Assembly: GCA_902494815.1 (NCBI GenBank) | Contig: CABUVB010000007.1 | Span: forward strand, 1-23,808 | Reading direction: 5' to 3' | Source of the DNA: an uncultured Collinsella sp. | Lineage (GTDB): Bacteria; Actinomycetota; Coriobacteriia; Coriobacteriales; Coriobacteriaceae | DNA length: 23,808 bases | Part shown: positions 13,781 to 20,458 of the stretch, in pieces | How the letters are laid out: every line of letters begins with the position of its first letter | How positions within the stretch are numbered: position 1 is the stretch's first letter | Program-made: the position numbers and the translations under genes | Notes under the pieces: generated by a model | The model's database searches: none | What the model was told of the DNA's origin: nothing | Seen by the model: the letters and a program-made list of their open reading frames with translations, nothing else

Positions 13781-14722
13781 ATGTCAGAATTCATTAGGCC
13801 TCAGGTTCAGGTCGAAGAGATCAACGAGACGTCTGCTCGTGTCTCCGTCGAGCCGCTCGAGCGTGGCTACGGCGATACGCTGGGTAACTCCCTCCGTCGC
13901 GTACTTCTGTCCTCGCTCGAGGGTGCCGCCGTCGAGGCTATTCAGATCGATGGCGCGCAGCACGAGTTCATGACCATCCCTAACATGGTCGAGGATGTCA
14001 CCGACATCGTCCTGAATGTCAAGGGTCTTGTCTTCAGGGCTCTCGGCACGACCGACGAGGCGACCGCCACCATTTCGGTTGACGGCCCCTGCGAGGTCAC
14101 CGGTGCGGACTTCTTTATTCCGTCCGAGTTTGAGCTGGTCAACCCCGAGCAGCACATCGCTACGCTCACCGAGGGTGGCCATCTCACCATGAGCATGCGC
14201 ATCGGCTATGGCCGCGGCTATGTTTCTGGCGAGGCCAACAAGCGCGACAACGATCCCATCGGTGTGATCCACGTCGACTCGCTGTACTCGCCGGTTTCCC
14301 GTTGCGCCAAGCTCGTTGAGGCTTGCCGTGTCGGTCAGCACACCGACTACGACCGCCTTGTCCTCGAGATCGAGACCAACGGCTCCATCGCCCCGCGCGA
14401 CGCCGTGGTCCAGGCTGCCAATATCATCAACCAGCATATGGTCGCCTTTATGAACCTTGCCGAGACCCCCGAGGTCGAGGAGGAGGCTTCGATCTTCGCT
14501 CCCGAGGTCACCAACGACAACGCCGAGCTGGACAAGCAGATCGAGGATCTGGACCTTTCCGTCCGTTCCTACAACTGCCTTAAGCGCGCCAGCATTCACT
14601 CGGTCCGTCAGCTCGTTGAGTTCTCGGAGAACGATCTGCTCAACATCCGTAACTTCGGTGTTAAGTCGATCGAGGAAGTGAAGGACAAGCTTGAGTCCAT
14701 GGGCCTGAGCCTGAAGGCTTAA
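13781..14722 (+). CDS. rpoA: DNA-directed RNA polymerase subunit alpha
   Basis: This 313-residue protein is the alpha subunit, which forms the dimer that nucleates RNA polymerase. The N-terminal domain has ERGYGDTLGNSLRRVLLSSLEGAAV (27-51) and GYGRGYVSGEANK. An acidic linker (EVEEEASIFAPEVTNDNAELDKQIEDL) leads to the C-terminal domain with LDLSVRSYNCLKRASIHSV and NIRNFGVKSIEEVKDKL, which binds upstream promoter DNA and activators. ATG follows CTGGAGGT. It is followed by rplQ after 30 bases, the usual arrangement. Confidence 0.98.
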   Translation: MSEFIRPQVQVEEINETSARVSVEPLERGYGDTLGNSLRRVLLSSLEGAAVEAIQIDGAQHEFMTIPNMVEDVTDIVLNVKGLVFRALGTTDEATATISVDGPCEVTGADFFIPSEFELVNPEQHIATLTEGGHLTMSMRIGYGRGYVSGEANKRDNDPIGVIHVDSLYSPVSRCAKLVEACRVGQHTDYDRLVLEIETNGSIAPRDAVVQAANIINQHMVAFMNLAETPEVEEEASIFAPEVTNDNAELDKQIEDLDLSVRSYNCLKRASIHSVRQLVEFSENDLLNIRNFGVKSIEEVKDKLESMGLSLKA

Positions 14723-14752
14723 TGCTTCGCATATTTGAGGAGAAACTAGACC

Positions 14753-15220
14753 ATGCGTCACAACGTTAAGAAGGGCCTGAAGCTCGGCACCGATGCGAGC
14801 CACACCAAGGCCATGAAGAAGAGCCTTGCTAAGGCCCTCTTCGAGAACGACCGCATCAAGACCACCGAGACCCGCGCTAAGGCGCTGCGTTCGGTCGTCG
14901 ATCCGATCATCACCTGGGCCAAGAAGGGCGACCTGCACTCTCGTCGTCTGGCTATCGCCAAGCTCGGTGATAAGCAGCTCGTTGCCGAGATCTTCGACAA
15001 GGCTGCTCAGGGTATGTGGCAGGACCGCAACGGCGGTTACACCCGCATCATGAAGCTCGGTAACCGTAAGGGCGACAATGCTCCCATCGTTATCATGGAG
15101 CTCGTCACCGAGCCTTGCACGCCTAAGGCTAAGAAGGCTGCTCCGGCCCCCAAGAAGGCCGCTGCTCCCAAGAAGGTCGAGGCTGCCGAGGAGGCTCCTG
15201 CTGAGGAGACCGCTGAGTAG
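14753..15220 (+). CDS. rplQ: 50S ribosomal protein L17 with an Ala/Lys/Glu-rich tail
   Basis: The first 120 of 155 residues are standard L17 (RHNVKKGLKLGTDASHTKAMKKSLAKALFEN, TTETRAKALRSVVDPIITWAKKGDLHSRRLA, and ending PIVIMELV). Residues 121-155 are a low-complexity extension of Ala, Lys, Pro and then Glu (KKAAPAPKKAAAPKK, then EEAPAEETAE). Such tails occur in some actinobacterial L17 proteins; no function is assigned. ATG follows TTGAGGAGA. A strong terminator 26 bases after the stop ends the operon. Confidence 0.96.
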   Translation: MRHNVKKGLKLGTDASHTKAMKKSLAKALFENDRIKTTETRAKALRSVVDPIITWAKKGDLHSRRLAIAKLGDKQLVAEIFDKAAQGMWQDRNGGYTRIMKLGNRKGDNAPIVIMELVTEPCTPKAKKAAPAPKKAAAPKKVEAAEEAPAEETAE

Positions 15221-15246
15221 ACAATCCGTCTGCATAGGCTATATTC

Positions 15247-15277
15247 GAGGGGTACGTTCGCGTACCCCTCTTTTTTT
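15247..15277 (+). terminator. Rho-independent terminator of the ribosomal/rpoA operon
   Basis: GAGGGGTACG (15247-15256) and CGTACCCCTC (15261-15270) form a perfect 10-bp stem with a stable TTCG tetraloop, directly followed by seven T (15271-15277). Confidence 0.96.
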
Positions 15278-15312
15278 GTCGAAATGCCATTGCCTGTTTG
15301 TTGGGAGCGCCC

Positions 15313-16137
15313 ATGACCGCGCCGTCTGATTTCAATTCGATTCCTGAGCTCGATGCCACGCTCGTTTTCCGCGTGGCCTACGATGGCTCGTCCTATAGCG
15401 GCTTTGCCGAGCAGCCTGGCCAGACGACGGTTGCGGGCGAGCTGCGCCGCGCTATCGAGACGCTCCTGCGCCGTCCGATCGACCTGACGTGCGCAGGGCG
15501 CACCGATGCCGGCGTGCATGCGGTGGCGCAGTACATTAGTGTGCCCGTAACGGACGCTGAGCTCGCGTGTACGCGCCGTAGGTGGCTGAGGGCCATGGAT
15601 GCCCTGCTGCCCAAAGATATCGCCATAAACGAGGTCTACAGGGCCCGTAAAGGCTTTTCTGCACGTTTTGACGCGCGTTCCCGTACGTATACGTACCGTA
15701 TTGCCGATCGAGATGCGCGCCCCGTGCTGTCCCGCGGTGCCGTGTGGTGGCATCGCTATCCCTTGGATGTTGAGGCTATGTCTGCTGCCTGCCCCGCGCT
15801 GCTGGGCGAGCAGGACTTTAAAAGCTTTTGCAAGGTTGCCTCGGCCGTTGGCAAGCCCACGCATCGCTGCGTGATGCGTGCCGAGTTTGGCCATGAGATT
15901 GCGTTTGGCGAGGACATCCTGACGTTTACCATCGAGGGCAATGCGTTTCTGCATTCGATGGTCCGCACGATCGTGGGCACGCTTGTCGAGATTGGCATGC
16001 ATCGCCGTGAACCCGAGTGGATGCGCGAGGTCATCGATGCTTGCGACCGTACCGCTGCGGGCCCCACGGCTCCTGCCTGCGGCCTTACGTTTATGGGCGT
16101 GGATTACGATCCCGCCGAGCTCGTCGTGCTCGACTAG
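15313..16137 (+). CDS. truA: tRNA pseudouridine(38-40) synthase TruA
   Basis: TruA makes pseudouridine at positions 38-40 of the tRNA anticodon arm. In the 274-residue product the catalytic Asp65 is in the family motif AGRTDAGVHA (61-70), with VAYDGSSYSGFAEQPGQ at 21-37. Further family blocks are GFSARFDARSRTYTYRI, DFKSFCK and FLHSMVRTIVGTLVEIG. I choose ATG at 15313, preceded by GGGAG 5 bases upstream; an in-frame TTG at 15298 would add a few unconserved residues. It follows the rplQ terminator, so it needs a promoter or read-through. None is obvious in 15278-15312. Confidence 0.93.
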   Translation: MTAPSDFNSIPELDATLVFRVAYDGSSYSGFAEQPGQTTVAGELRRAIETLLRRPIDLTCAGRTDAGVHAVAQYISVPVTDAELACTRRRWLRAMDALLPKDIAINEVYRARKGFSARFDARSRTYTYRIADRDARPVLSRGAVWWHRYPLDVEAMSAACPALLGEQDFKSFCKVASAVGKPTHRCVMRAEFGHEIAFGEDILTFTIEGNAFLHSMVRTIVGTLVEIGMHRREPEWMREVIDACDRTAAGPTAPACGLTFMGVDYDPAELVVLD

Positions 16138-16298
16138 GGGAGGGCTCGACGCGTCGTGCGTCGACACCCGTCATCTGTGGGCTGCGCGTGTTCATCATCT
16201 GTTCTTGGCGTGCAATACAACCGGTGTCTTATTGCTTTTATTGCTGGGGTGTACCATGAACCACGGTTTGATTCATTGCTGTCGAGAGGACGGATAAC

Positions 16299-17339
16299 TT
16301 GGTTCGACGTGGCTCGCATCCGCGACTTTCGGTGATCCTTGTGGTAGAAGGTTCGCCCAGCTATGCGATGCGTGCGCTCGAGAGTATCCAGAACCAAGAC
16401 CTCTATGATTTGCAGATTGTTGTTGTCTGCCGCGATGCTGCGCCCGGTGTGCGCCATTCGCTTCAAGTTGCTGCCGACAGAGACATCCATATTGATTTGA
16501 TTGACGTCGAGGACGCGAAGCGCGGTGCTTGTCTTCGTGCCGGTTTTGCTGCCTCGCGCGGCTCTCAAATCATCGCCATGAACGCCGATGAGTGGTTTGC
16601 TCCGCAGTCTCTTTCCAAGATGGTCGATATCGCGTGCGATATTGCGGCAGACATAGTGTTCCCCACGGTGTCGCTCGACCGCTATGATGCACATCGAGAG
16701 CGCCATTCGCGCGTCTTGGATGTTGCCCCTATTGTCATTGAAGACAAGTCTTCGATGGTGACCGGGCTGTCCCAGTTGATTTTAGGCGGCCTAGTCGCTC
16801 AGACCTCTGGCGTGATGTACAGCCGCTCGCTGTTTGAGGCATGCCTTTTGTGCGACAAGGTGTTTCGCACAGTTGGGTTTATGGCGTGCGCGCTCTCGCG
16901 GGCGCAGTGCGTCTCCGGCTGCGGCGACGCTTGTTTCCACGCCGCGGCACCTAAGCTTACAGATGCCTTTGATCCCACCATGTATGCCAAGGTATCCGAT
17001 GACATCCGAGCACTCGACGAGCTTGCGGACTCACTCTCGGAAGCAGATAGCGGTGGTCGGCTCAAGCTGGCAAGCCAAAAGTTCTACTTTGCCGGACTGG
17101 TCGCCTGCATCGAGAATTTGTGCCTGAGCCCGCATGGGTTGTCGTCAATCGAGCGTTCCGCCCGCATGCGTGATATGCTCGATGCGCCTCGAACCCGTCA
17201 GATGGTCGCCGCGCTCAAGGATAACCATCGGGGGCTCGGTCTGTTGTTTGGGCCGATCGCCAGCGCCAAGCCCGCGCGCTGCGTGATGTGTACGCATCTG
17301 GCAGCTTTTCTTAACCGGACGGGCGCAAAAACCGCCTAA
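16299..17339 (+). CDS. Glycosyltransferase family 2-like protein, substrate unknown
   Basis: The 346-residue protein opens like a GT-A fold glycosyltransferase: LSVILVVEGSPSYAMRALESIQNQDLYDLQIVVVCRD (10-46) is the nucleotide-sugar binding strand-helix-strand. IIAMNADEWFAPQSL (91-105) takes the place of the usual LDSDD motif, with only one Asp pair (Asp97-Glu98). Beyond about residue 130 I see no known domain; it is rich in Cys (for example Cys182, 185, 204, 208, 212). No membrane helix or signal peptide is clear. The start is TTG at 16299, 8 bases after GAGAGGA. It stands alone between truA and argR. The weak metal motif leaves open a pseudoenzyme. Confidence 0.7.
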   Translation: MVRRGSHPRLSVILVVEGSPSYAMRALESIQNQDLYDLQIVVVCRDAAPGVRHSLQVAADRDIHIDLIDVEDAKRGACLRAGFAASRGSQIIAMNADEWFAPQSLSKMVDIACDIAADIVFPTVSLDRYDAHRERHSRVLDVAPIVIEDKSSMVTGLSQLILGGLVAQTSGVMYSRSLFEACLLCDKVFRTVGFMACALSRAQCVSGCGDACFHAAAPKLTDAFDPTMYAKVSDDIRALDELADSLSEADSGGRLKLASQKFYFAGLVACIENLCLSPHGLSSIERSARMRDMLDAPRTRQMVAALKDNHRGLGLLFGPIASAKPARCVMCTHLAAFLNRTGAKTA

Positions 17340-17349
17340 ACGGCTCATC

Positions 17350-17379
17350 TCGAAACAAATTTGCATAGAATTGTTTCGA
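17350..17379. repeat. Inverted repeat downstream of the glycosyltransferase gene and upstream of argR
   Basis: TCGAAACAA (17350-17358) and TTGTTTCGA (17371-17379) are perfect 9-bp arms around a 12-nt AT-rich spacer. It starts 11 bases after the glycosyltransferase stop and lies about 93 bases ahead of argR. With no T-run behind it, an operator for a dimeric regulator is as likely as a weak terminator. Confidence 0.6.
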
Positions 17380-17403
17380 AATGCGTTCTTATACACAAAA
17401 GTC

Positions 17404-17428
17404 TTCAAATAGCGTTAAACTATTCAAA
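17404..17428. promoter_or_regulatory. AT-rich imperfect inverted repeat, possible argR operator/promoter
   Basis: TTCAAATAG (17404-17412) and CTATTCAAA (17420-17428) are near-complementary arms around CGTTAAA. A possible -10 box TAAACT (17416-17421) lies within it, with no clear -35 box. The reverse strand contains TTTGAATAG, which resembles half of an ARG box (TGAAT), so autoregulation by ArgR is possible. The match is only partial. Confidence 0.35.
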
Positions 17429-17471
17429 CACTGATTGATTGTCTCCGCCATCTTTTGGAGTGAGGGTTTGT

Positions 17472-17909
17472 ATGGCTAAAAAACGCAATGGGCGCCAGGA
17501 TGCCATTAGAGATATTGTGCGCAATAAGGACGTCCGTACGCAGCGCGTGCTGGTCGATGAGCTCCGCGCTATGGGCTTTGATTGCACGCAGGCGACTGTC
17601 TCTCGCGATATTGCCGATATGGGGCTGCGTAAGCTCCCTGAGGGCATCTATGTTCTGGCAGAGGACCTGCACCTGCAGCGTATGGTTTCCGAGCTCGTAA
17701 CGGGCGTTCTGCGCACCGATAATCTGGTTATGATCAAGGCTCAGCCTGGCACGGCTTCCGGCATCGCCGCCGCCGTTGATGCGGCAGAGTTGCCCGATGT
17801 GCTTGGCTCGCTTGCCGGCAACGATACGATTTTGGTCATTGCCCAGACGGCCGAGGACGGCGAGCGTCTTGAGGCGCTGATCAATAAGCTGAGCAATTCT
17901 CGCAAGTAG
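17472..17909 (+). CDS. argR: Arginine repressor ArgR
   Basis: ArgR is the arginine-sensing transcription factor; hexamers with bound arginine repress arginine biosynthesis genes and often activate catabolism. The 145-residue product has the winged helix-turn-helix with QATVSRDIADMGLRKL (40-55, Ser44-Arg45 being the usual DNA-contact pair). The C-terminal arginine-binding core has GTASGIAAAVDAAELPDVLGSLAGNDTILVI (93-123). I choose ATG at 17472, 5 bases after GAGGG; an ATG-like start further upstream would add an unconserved extension. No arginine gene lies in the window, so its targets are elsewhere. Confidence 0.94.
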   Translation: MAKKRNGRQDAIRDIVRNKDVRTQRVLVDELRAMGFDCTQATVSRDIADMGLRKLPEGIYVLAEDLHLQRMVSELVTGVLRTDNLVMIKAQPGTASGIAAAVDAAELPDVLGSLAGNDTILVIAQTAEDGERLEALINKLSNSRK

Positions 17910-17959
17910 GCGTGCGGGTCGTGCGCTCGGCACTGTGTGCGTGACATGGTGGCTTGTAA

Positions 17960-17993
17960 GGGGTATCGACGTTGGTCGGTGCCCCCTTTTTTG
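17960..17993 (+). terminator. Rho-independent terminator of argR
   Basis: GGGGTATCGAC (17960-17970) pairs with GTCGGTGCCCC (17975-17985) over 11 bp with two G-U pairs and a GTTG loop, followed by C and six T (17987-17992). Confidence 0.9.
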
Positions 17994-18033
17994 TCTGCCG
18001 GTATAAAGACCGCCCATCAGGTCGCTTTAAACT

Positions 18034-18075
18034 AAAAAGGCCCCCGAGCAGTTTAATAAGCTGCTCGGGGGCCTT
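18034..18075 (-). terminator. Rho-independent terminator of the penicillin-binding protein gene
   Basis: AAGGCCCCCGAGCAG (18037-18051) and CTGCTCGGGGGCCTT (18061-18075) form a perfect 15-bp stem. On the minus strand the stem is followed by five T (18038 to 18034), so it ends the minus-strand gene that stops at 18098. Plus-strand termination is weaker there. Confidence 0.92.
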
Positions 18076-18097
18076 GTTGCATATGGCTGGATGATTT

Positions 18098-20296
18098 CTA
18101 GCCGACCGTATCGTCAGGCGTGGGCGAGGGGTCGGGAGTGGGTGTAGGCGTAGGCGTAGGCGTGCCGCCATCGCCGCCGGTCGAACCACCAGTGGAGCCG
18201 CCCGTCGAGCCACCGGTCGTACCGGTGCCGCCGGTGGTGTCGCCACCCGTGGTCTCGGTGGTCGTGGTCGTCGTGGTAGTCGTTGTGGTGGTTTCCTCTT
18301 CGTCCTCGTTCTCGTCCTTGTCGTCGTTCTCCGTCTTCTTGGAGTTGTTGGTGCCGTAGAACTTCCAGGCGCTGTTGTTCTTGTAGGTGGGCGCCGTTCC
18401 GGTCGCAAACTCCTCGCGCTCGGTACCGGTCAGAACGGTGTTCATAAACCGCTTAAAGACAGGCAGGTTGGTGCTGTCGCCCAGCAGGTCCGTGCCGTAT
18501 TTTTGGATGGGGATCTCACCTGCGGAATAGCCGGTCCACAGGGCGCACGCCAGCTGCGGGGTATAGCCGCAGAACCACAGGTTGGTGGTGTTGTCGGTGG
18601 TGCCCGTTTTGCCGGCATAGGGCTGGTTGACGCTCAGGGCGCCAGCAGCACCCGTACCGCCGCCCTGCATGACGCCGGACAGAACATCGGTGACCGCGGC
18701 GGCCTCGCCCTCGGTAAGCACCTGTGAGGGATTGTCGGTGTGCTGGTACAGCACCGAACCGGTACGAGAGTCAATCTCGGTGATGGCGATCGGCTGGCGA
18801 TAGTAGCCGCCGTTGGCAAACGTCGCGTAGGCGGCGGCCATCTCGAGCGGCGAGATCGAGCCGGTGCCGAGCGTCATGACGGGAACGTCCTCGATGTTGT
18901 CCTTGGCGGGATCGATGCCGAGCTTTTTGACGAGCGAGATGATCTTGCTGTTGCCGACGGCTTCCGCCACCTGGATGTAGCCGGTGTTGGAGGAGTATGC
19001 CGTCGCCTGCTTAAGCGTGATGTTGCCATAGCTATGGTTGGCGTAGTTTTGGACCTCGGTCGTGGTGCCCTTGGCCTTGAGTGGCGAGTTGCAGTTGAGG
19101 GTGACGTTGGGGTTCATGCCGTTTTGGATGGCAGTTGCCAGCGTAAAGGCCTTAAAGGTGGAGCCGACGGGACGCTTGGCCGTGGCATGGTTTACGTGGT
19201 TCTCGTCGGCGTTGTAGTCGTAGCCGCCCACCATGCACTTGATGTAGCCGGTCTTGGGGTCGACGACGACCATGCCCATGTCCAGGCCGTCGAGTGAGAG
19301 CGTGTCGAGCTGCTCGCGGACGGCATTCTCTGCCACCTGCTGCATCGTGGGGTCGATGGTGGTCTTGACGGTCAGACCGCCCTTAAAGAGCACGTCGGTC
19401 GAGAACTCCTGCTCCAGCAGCTGCTTGACATAGGCGACAAAGTAGGGCTGCGAGTATACGTCGACGCCACTGCCCGAAATCTCGGTCACGTTGAGGGTGA
19501 TGGGCTCGGCCTGTGCGGCATCGTGCTCCTCCTGGGTGATGTGGCCCAGGCGCAGCATGTTGTCGAGAACCTTGTTGCGGCGAGACAGTGCCAGATCGGG
19601 ATTGACCGTGGGGTCGTACTGCGAGGGCGAGTTGGGAAGGCCGATCAACAGTGCGGCTTCGCTCAGGGTGAGGTCTGCGGCGCTCTTGGACAGGTAGGTC
19701 TCGGCTGCGGCCTCGATGCCGTAGGCGCCGTGGCCGTAATAGATGGTGTTGAGGTACATCATGAGGATCTCGTCTTTGGAGTACATGTCCTCCATCTTGA
19801 CGGCGATGTAGGCCTCGCGCACTTTACGCTCGATGGTCGAGTCGAACTGCTCCTCCTGCAGGATGGTGTTGCGCACCAGCTGCTGGGTGATAGTCGAGGC
19901 ACCTTCGTGCCCGCCGCCGAGGGTTGCCACCGCAGCACGCGCGATACCCCACAGGTCGATACCGCCGTGCTCGTAGAAGCGCTCGTCCTCGACGTCAACG
20001 GTGCCCTGCAGCACGTAGGGGGAGACCTCGTCCTTGGTGATGGACTTGCGGTTTTGCGTGTAGAAGCTCGCGATCTTGTTGCCGTTGCAGTCGACGATCT
20101 CGGTGGGCTCGCTCACCAGATACGCGTTGGCGTCGGTGTAGTCGGGCAGATCGGACAGCCAGCGGTTGACGTTGCCGACCATGCCGATGCCAAATGCCAC
20201 GCCCGCAATCAGCAGAAAGCCCAAAAACGAGAGCAAGATTATGGGCAGGGCATGCGTCTTTGAACGGCTGCGTCCCTGTCGTTGGCGAGGACCCAT
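18098..20296 (-). CDS. Bifunctional class A penicillin-binding protein (transglycosylase/transpeptidase)
   Basis: This 732-residue membrane protein polymerises and cross-links peptidoglycan outside the cell. A basic N-terminus precedes one membrane helix (about 17-40). The glycosyltransferase 51 domain has EDERFYEHGG (103-112, Glu103 catalytic) and STITQQLVRN (134-143). The transpeptidase domain has Ser379-Thr-Phe-Lys382, Ser435-Ser-Asn437 and Lys563-Thr-Gly565. The tail is unusual: an acidic stretch (about 656-668), twelve Thr in a row, Gly-Gly-Ser-Thr repeats and a Thr-Pro run, ending DDTVG. I choose ATG at 20296, 6-7 bases after GGAGG; longer in-frame starts lack a site. The gene converges with argR and is divergent from the U32 gene. 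Confidence 0.93.
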   Translation of the reverse strand: MGPRQRQGRSRSKTHALPIILLSFLGFLLIAGVAFGIGMVGNVNRWLSDLPDYTDANAYLVSEPTEIVDCNGNKIASFYTQNRKSITKDEVSPYVLQGTVDVEDERFYEHGGIDLWGIARAAVATLGGGHEGASTITQQLVRNTILQEEQFDSTIERKVREAYIAVKMEDMYSKDEILMMYLNTIYYGHGAYGIEAAAETYLSKSAADLTLSEAALLIGLPNSPSQYDPTVNPDLALSRRNKVLDNMLRLGHITQEEHDAAQAEPITLNVTEISGSGVDVYSQPYFVAYVKQLLEQEFSTDVLFKGGLTVKTTIDPTMQQVAENAVREQLDTLSLDGLDMGMVVVDPKTGYIKCMVGGYDYNADENHVNHATAKRPVGSTFKAFTLATAIQNGMNPNVTLNCNSPLKAKGTTTEVQNYANHSYGNITLKQATAYSSNTGYIQVAEAVGNSKIISLVKKLGIDPAKDNIEDVPVMTLGTGSISPLEMAAAYATFANGGYYRQPIAITEIDSRTGSVLYQHTDNPSQVLTEGEAAAVTDVLSGVMQGGGTGAAGALSVNQPYAGKTGTTDNTTNLWFCGYTPQLACALWTGYSAGEIPIQKYGTDLLGDSTNLPVFKRFMNTVLTGTEREEFATGTAPTYKNNSAWKFYGTNNSKKTENDDKDENEDEEETTTTTTTTTTTTETTGGDTTGGTGTTGGSTGGSTGGSTGGDGGTPTPTPTPTPDPSPTPDDTVG

Positions 20297-20458
20297 ATAT
20301 TGACCTCCAGGTATGTCGTGCCGGACGGTAGATGTGCCGTCGAGGCAGGATGAACATAAGTTATTACACGATAAACCAAACGGGGCGCGCGAGGCCTCGT
20401 GTATGCTGGAAGACGGCATTTTTCAGAGTGAATGCATACCTTGGTAAGGAGTTTGTCG

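Noticed and set aside
13784..15235. 483-codon minus-strand open frame across rpoA and rplQ
   Set aside because: It is antisense to two unmistakable genes and its sequence is Leu/Val/Asp-rich, as expected from reading their codons backwards.
16146..16164. Hairpin TCGACGC/GCGTCGA after truA as a terminator
   Set aside because: The stem is 7 bp with no T-run behind it; it could be chance in GC-rich DNA.
20297..20458. Divergent promoters between the penicillin-binding protein gene and the U32 gene
   Set aside because: Promoters must be here, but I found no pair of boxes with acceptable spacing on either strand (TATGCT at 20402 and AT-rich 20360-20380 were considered), so no site is called.
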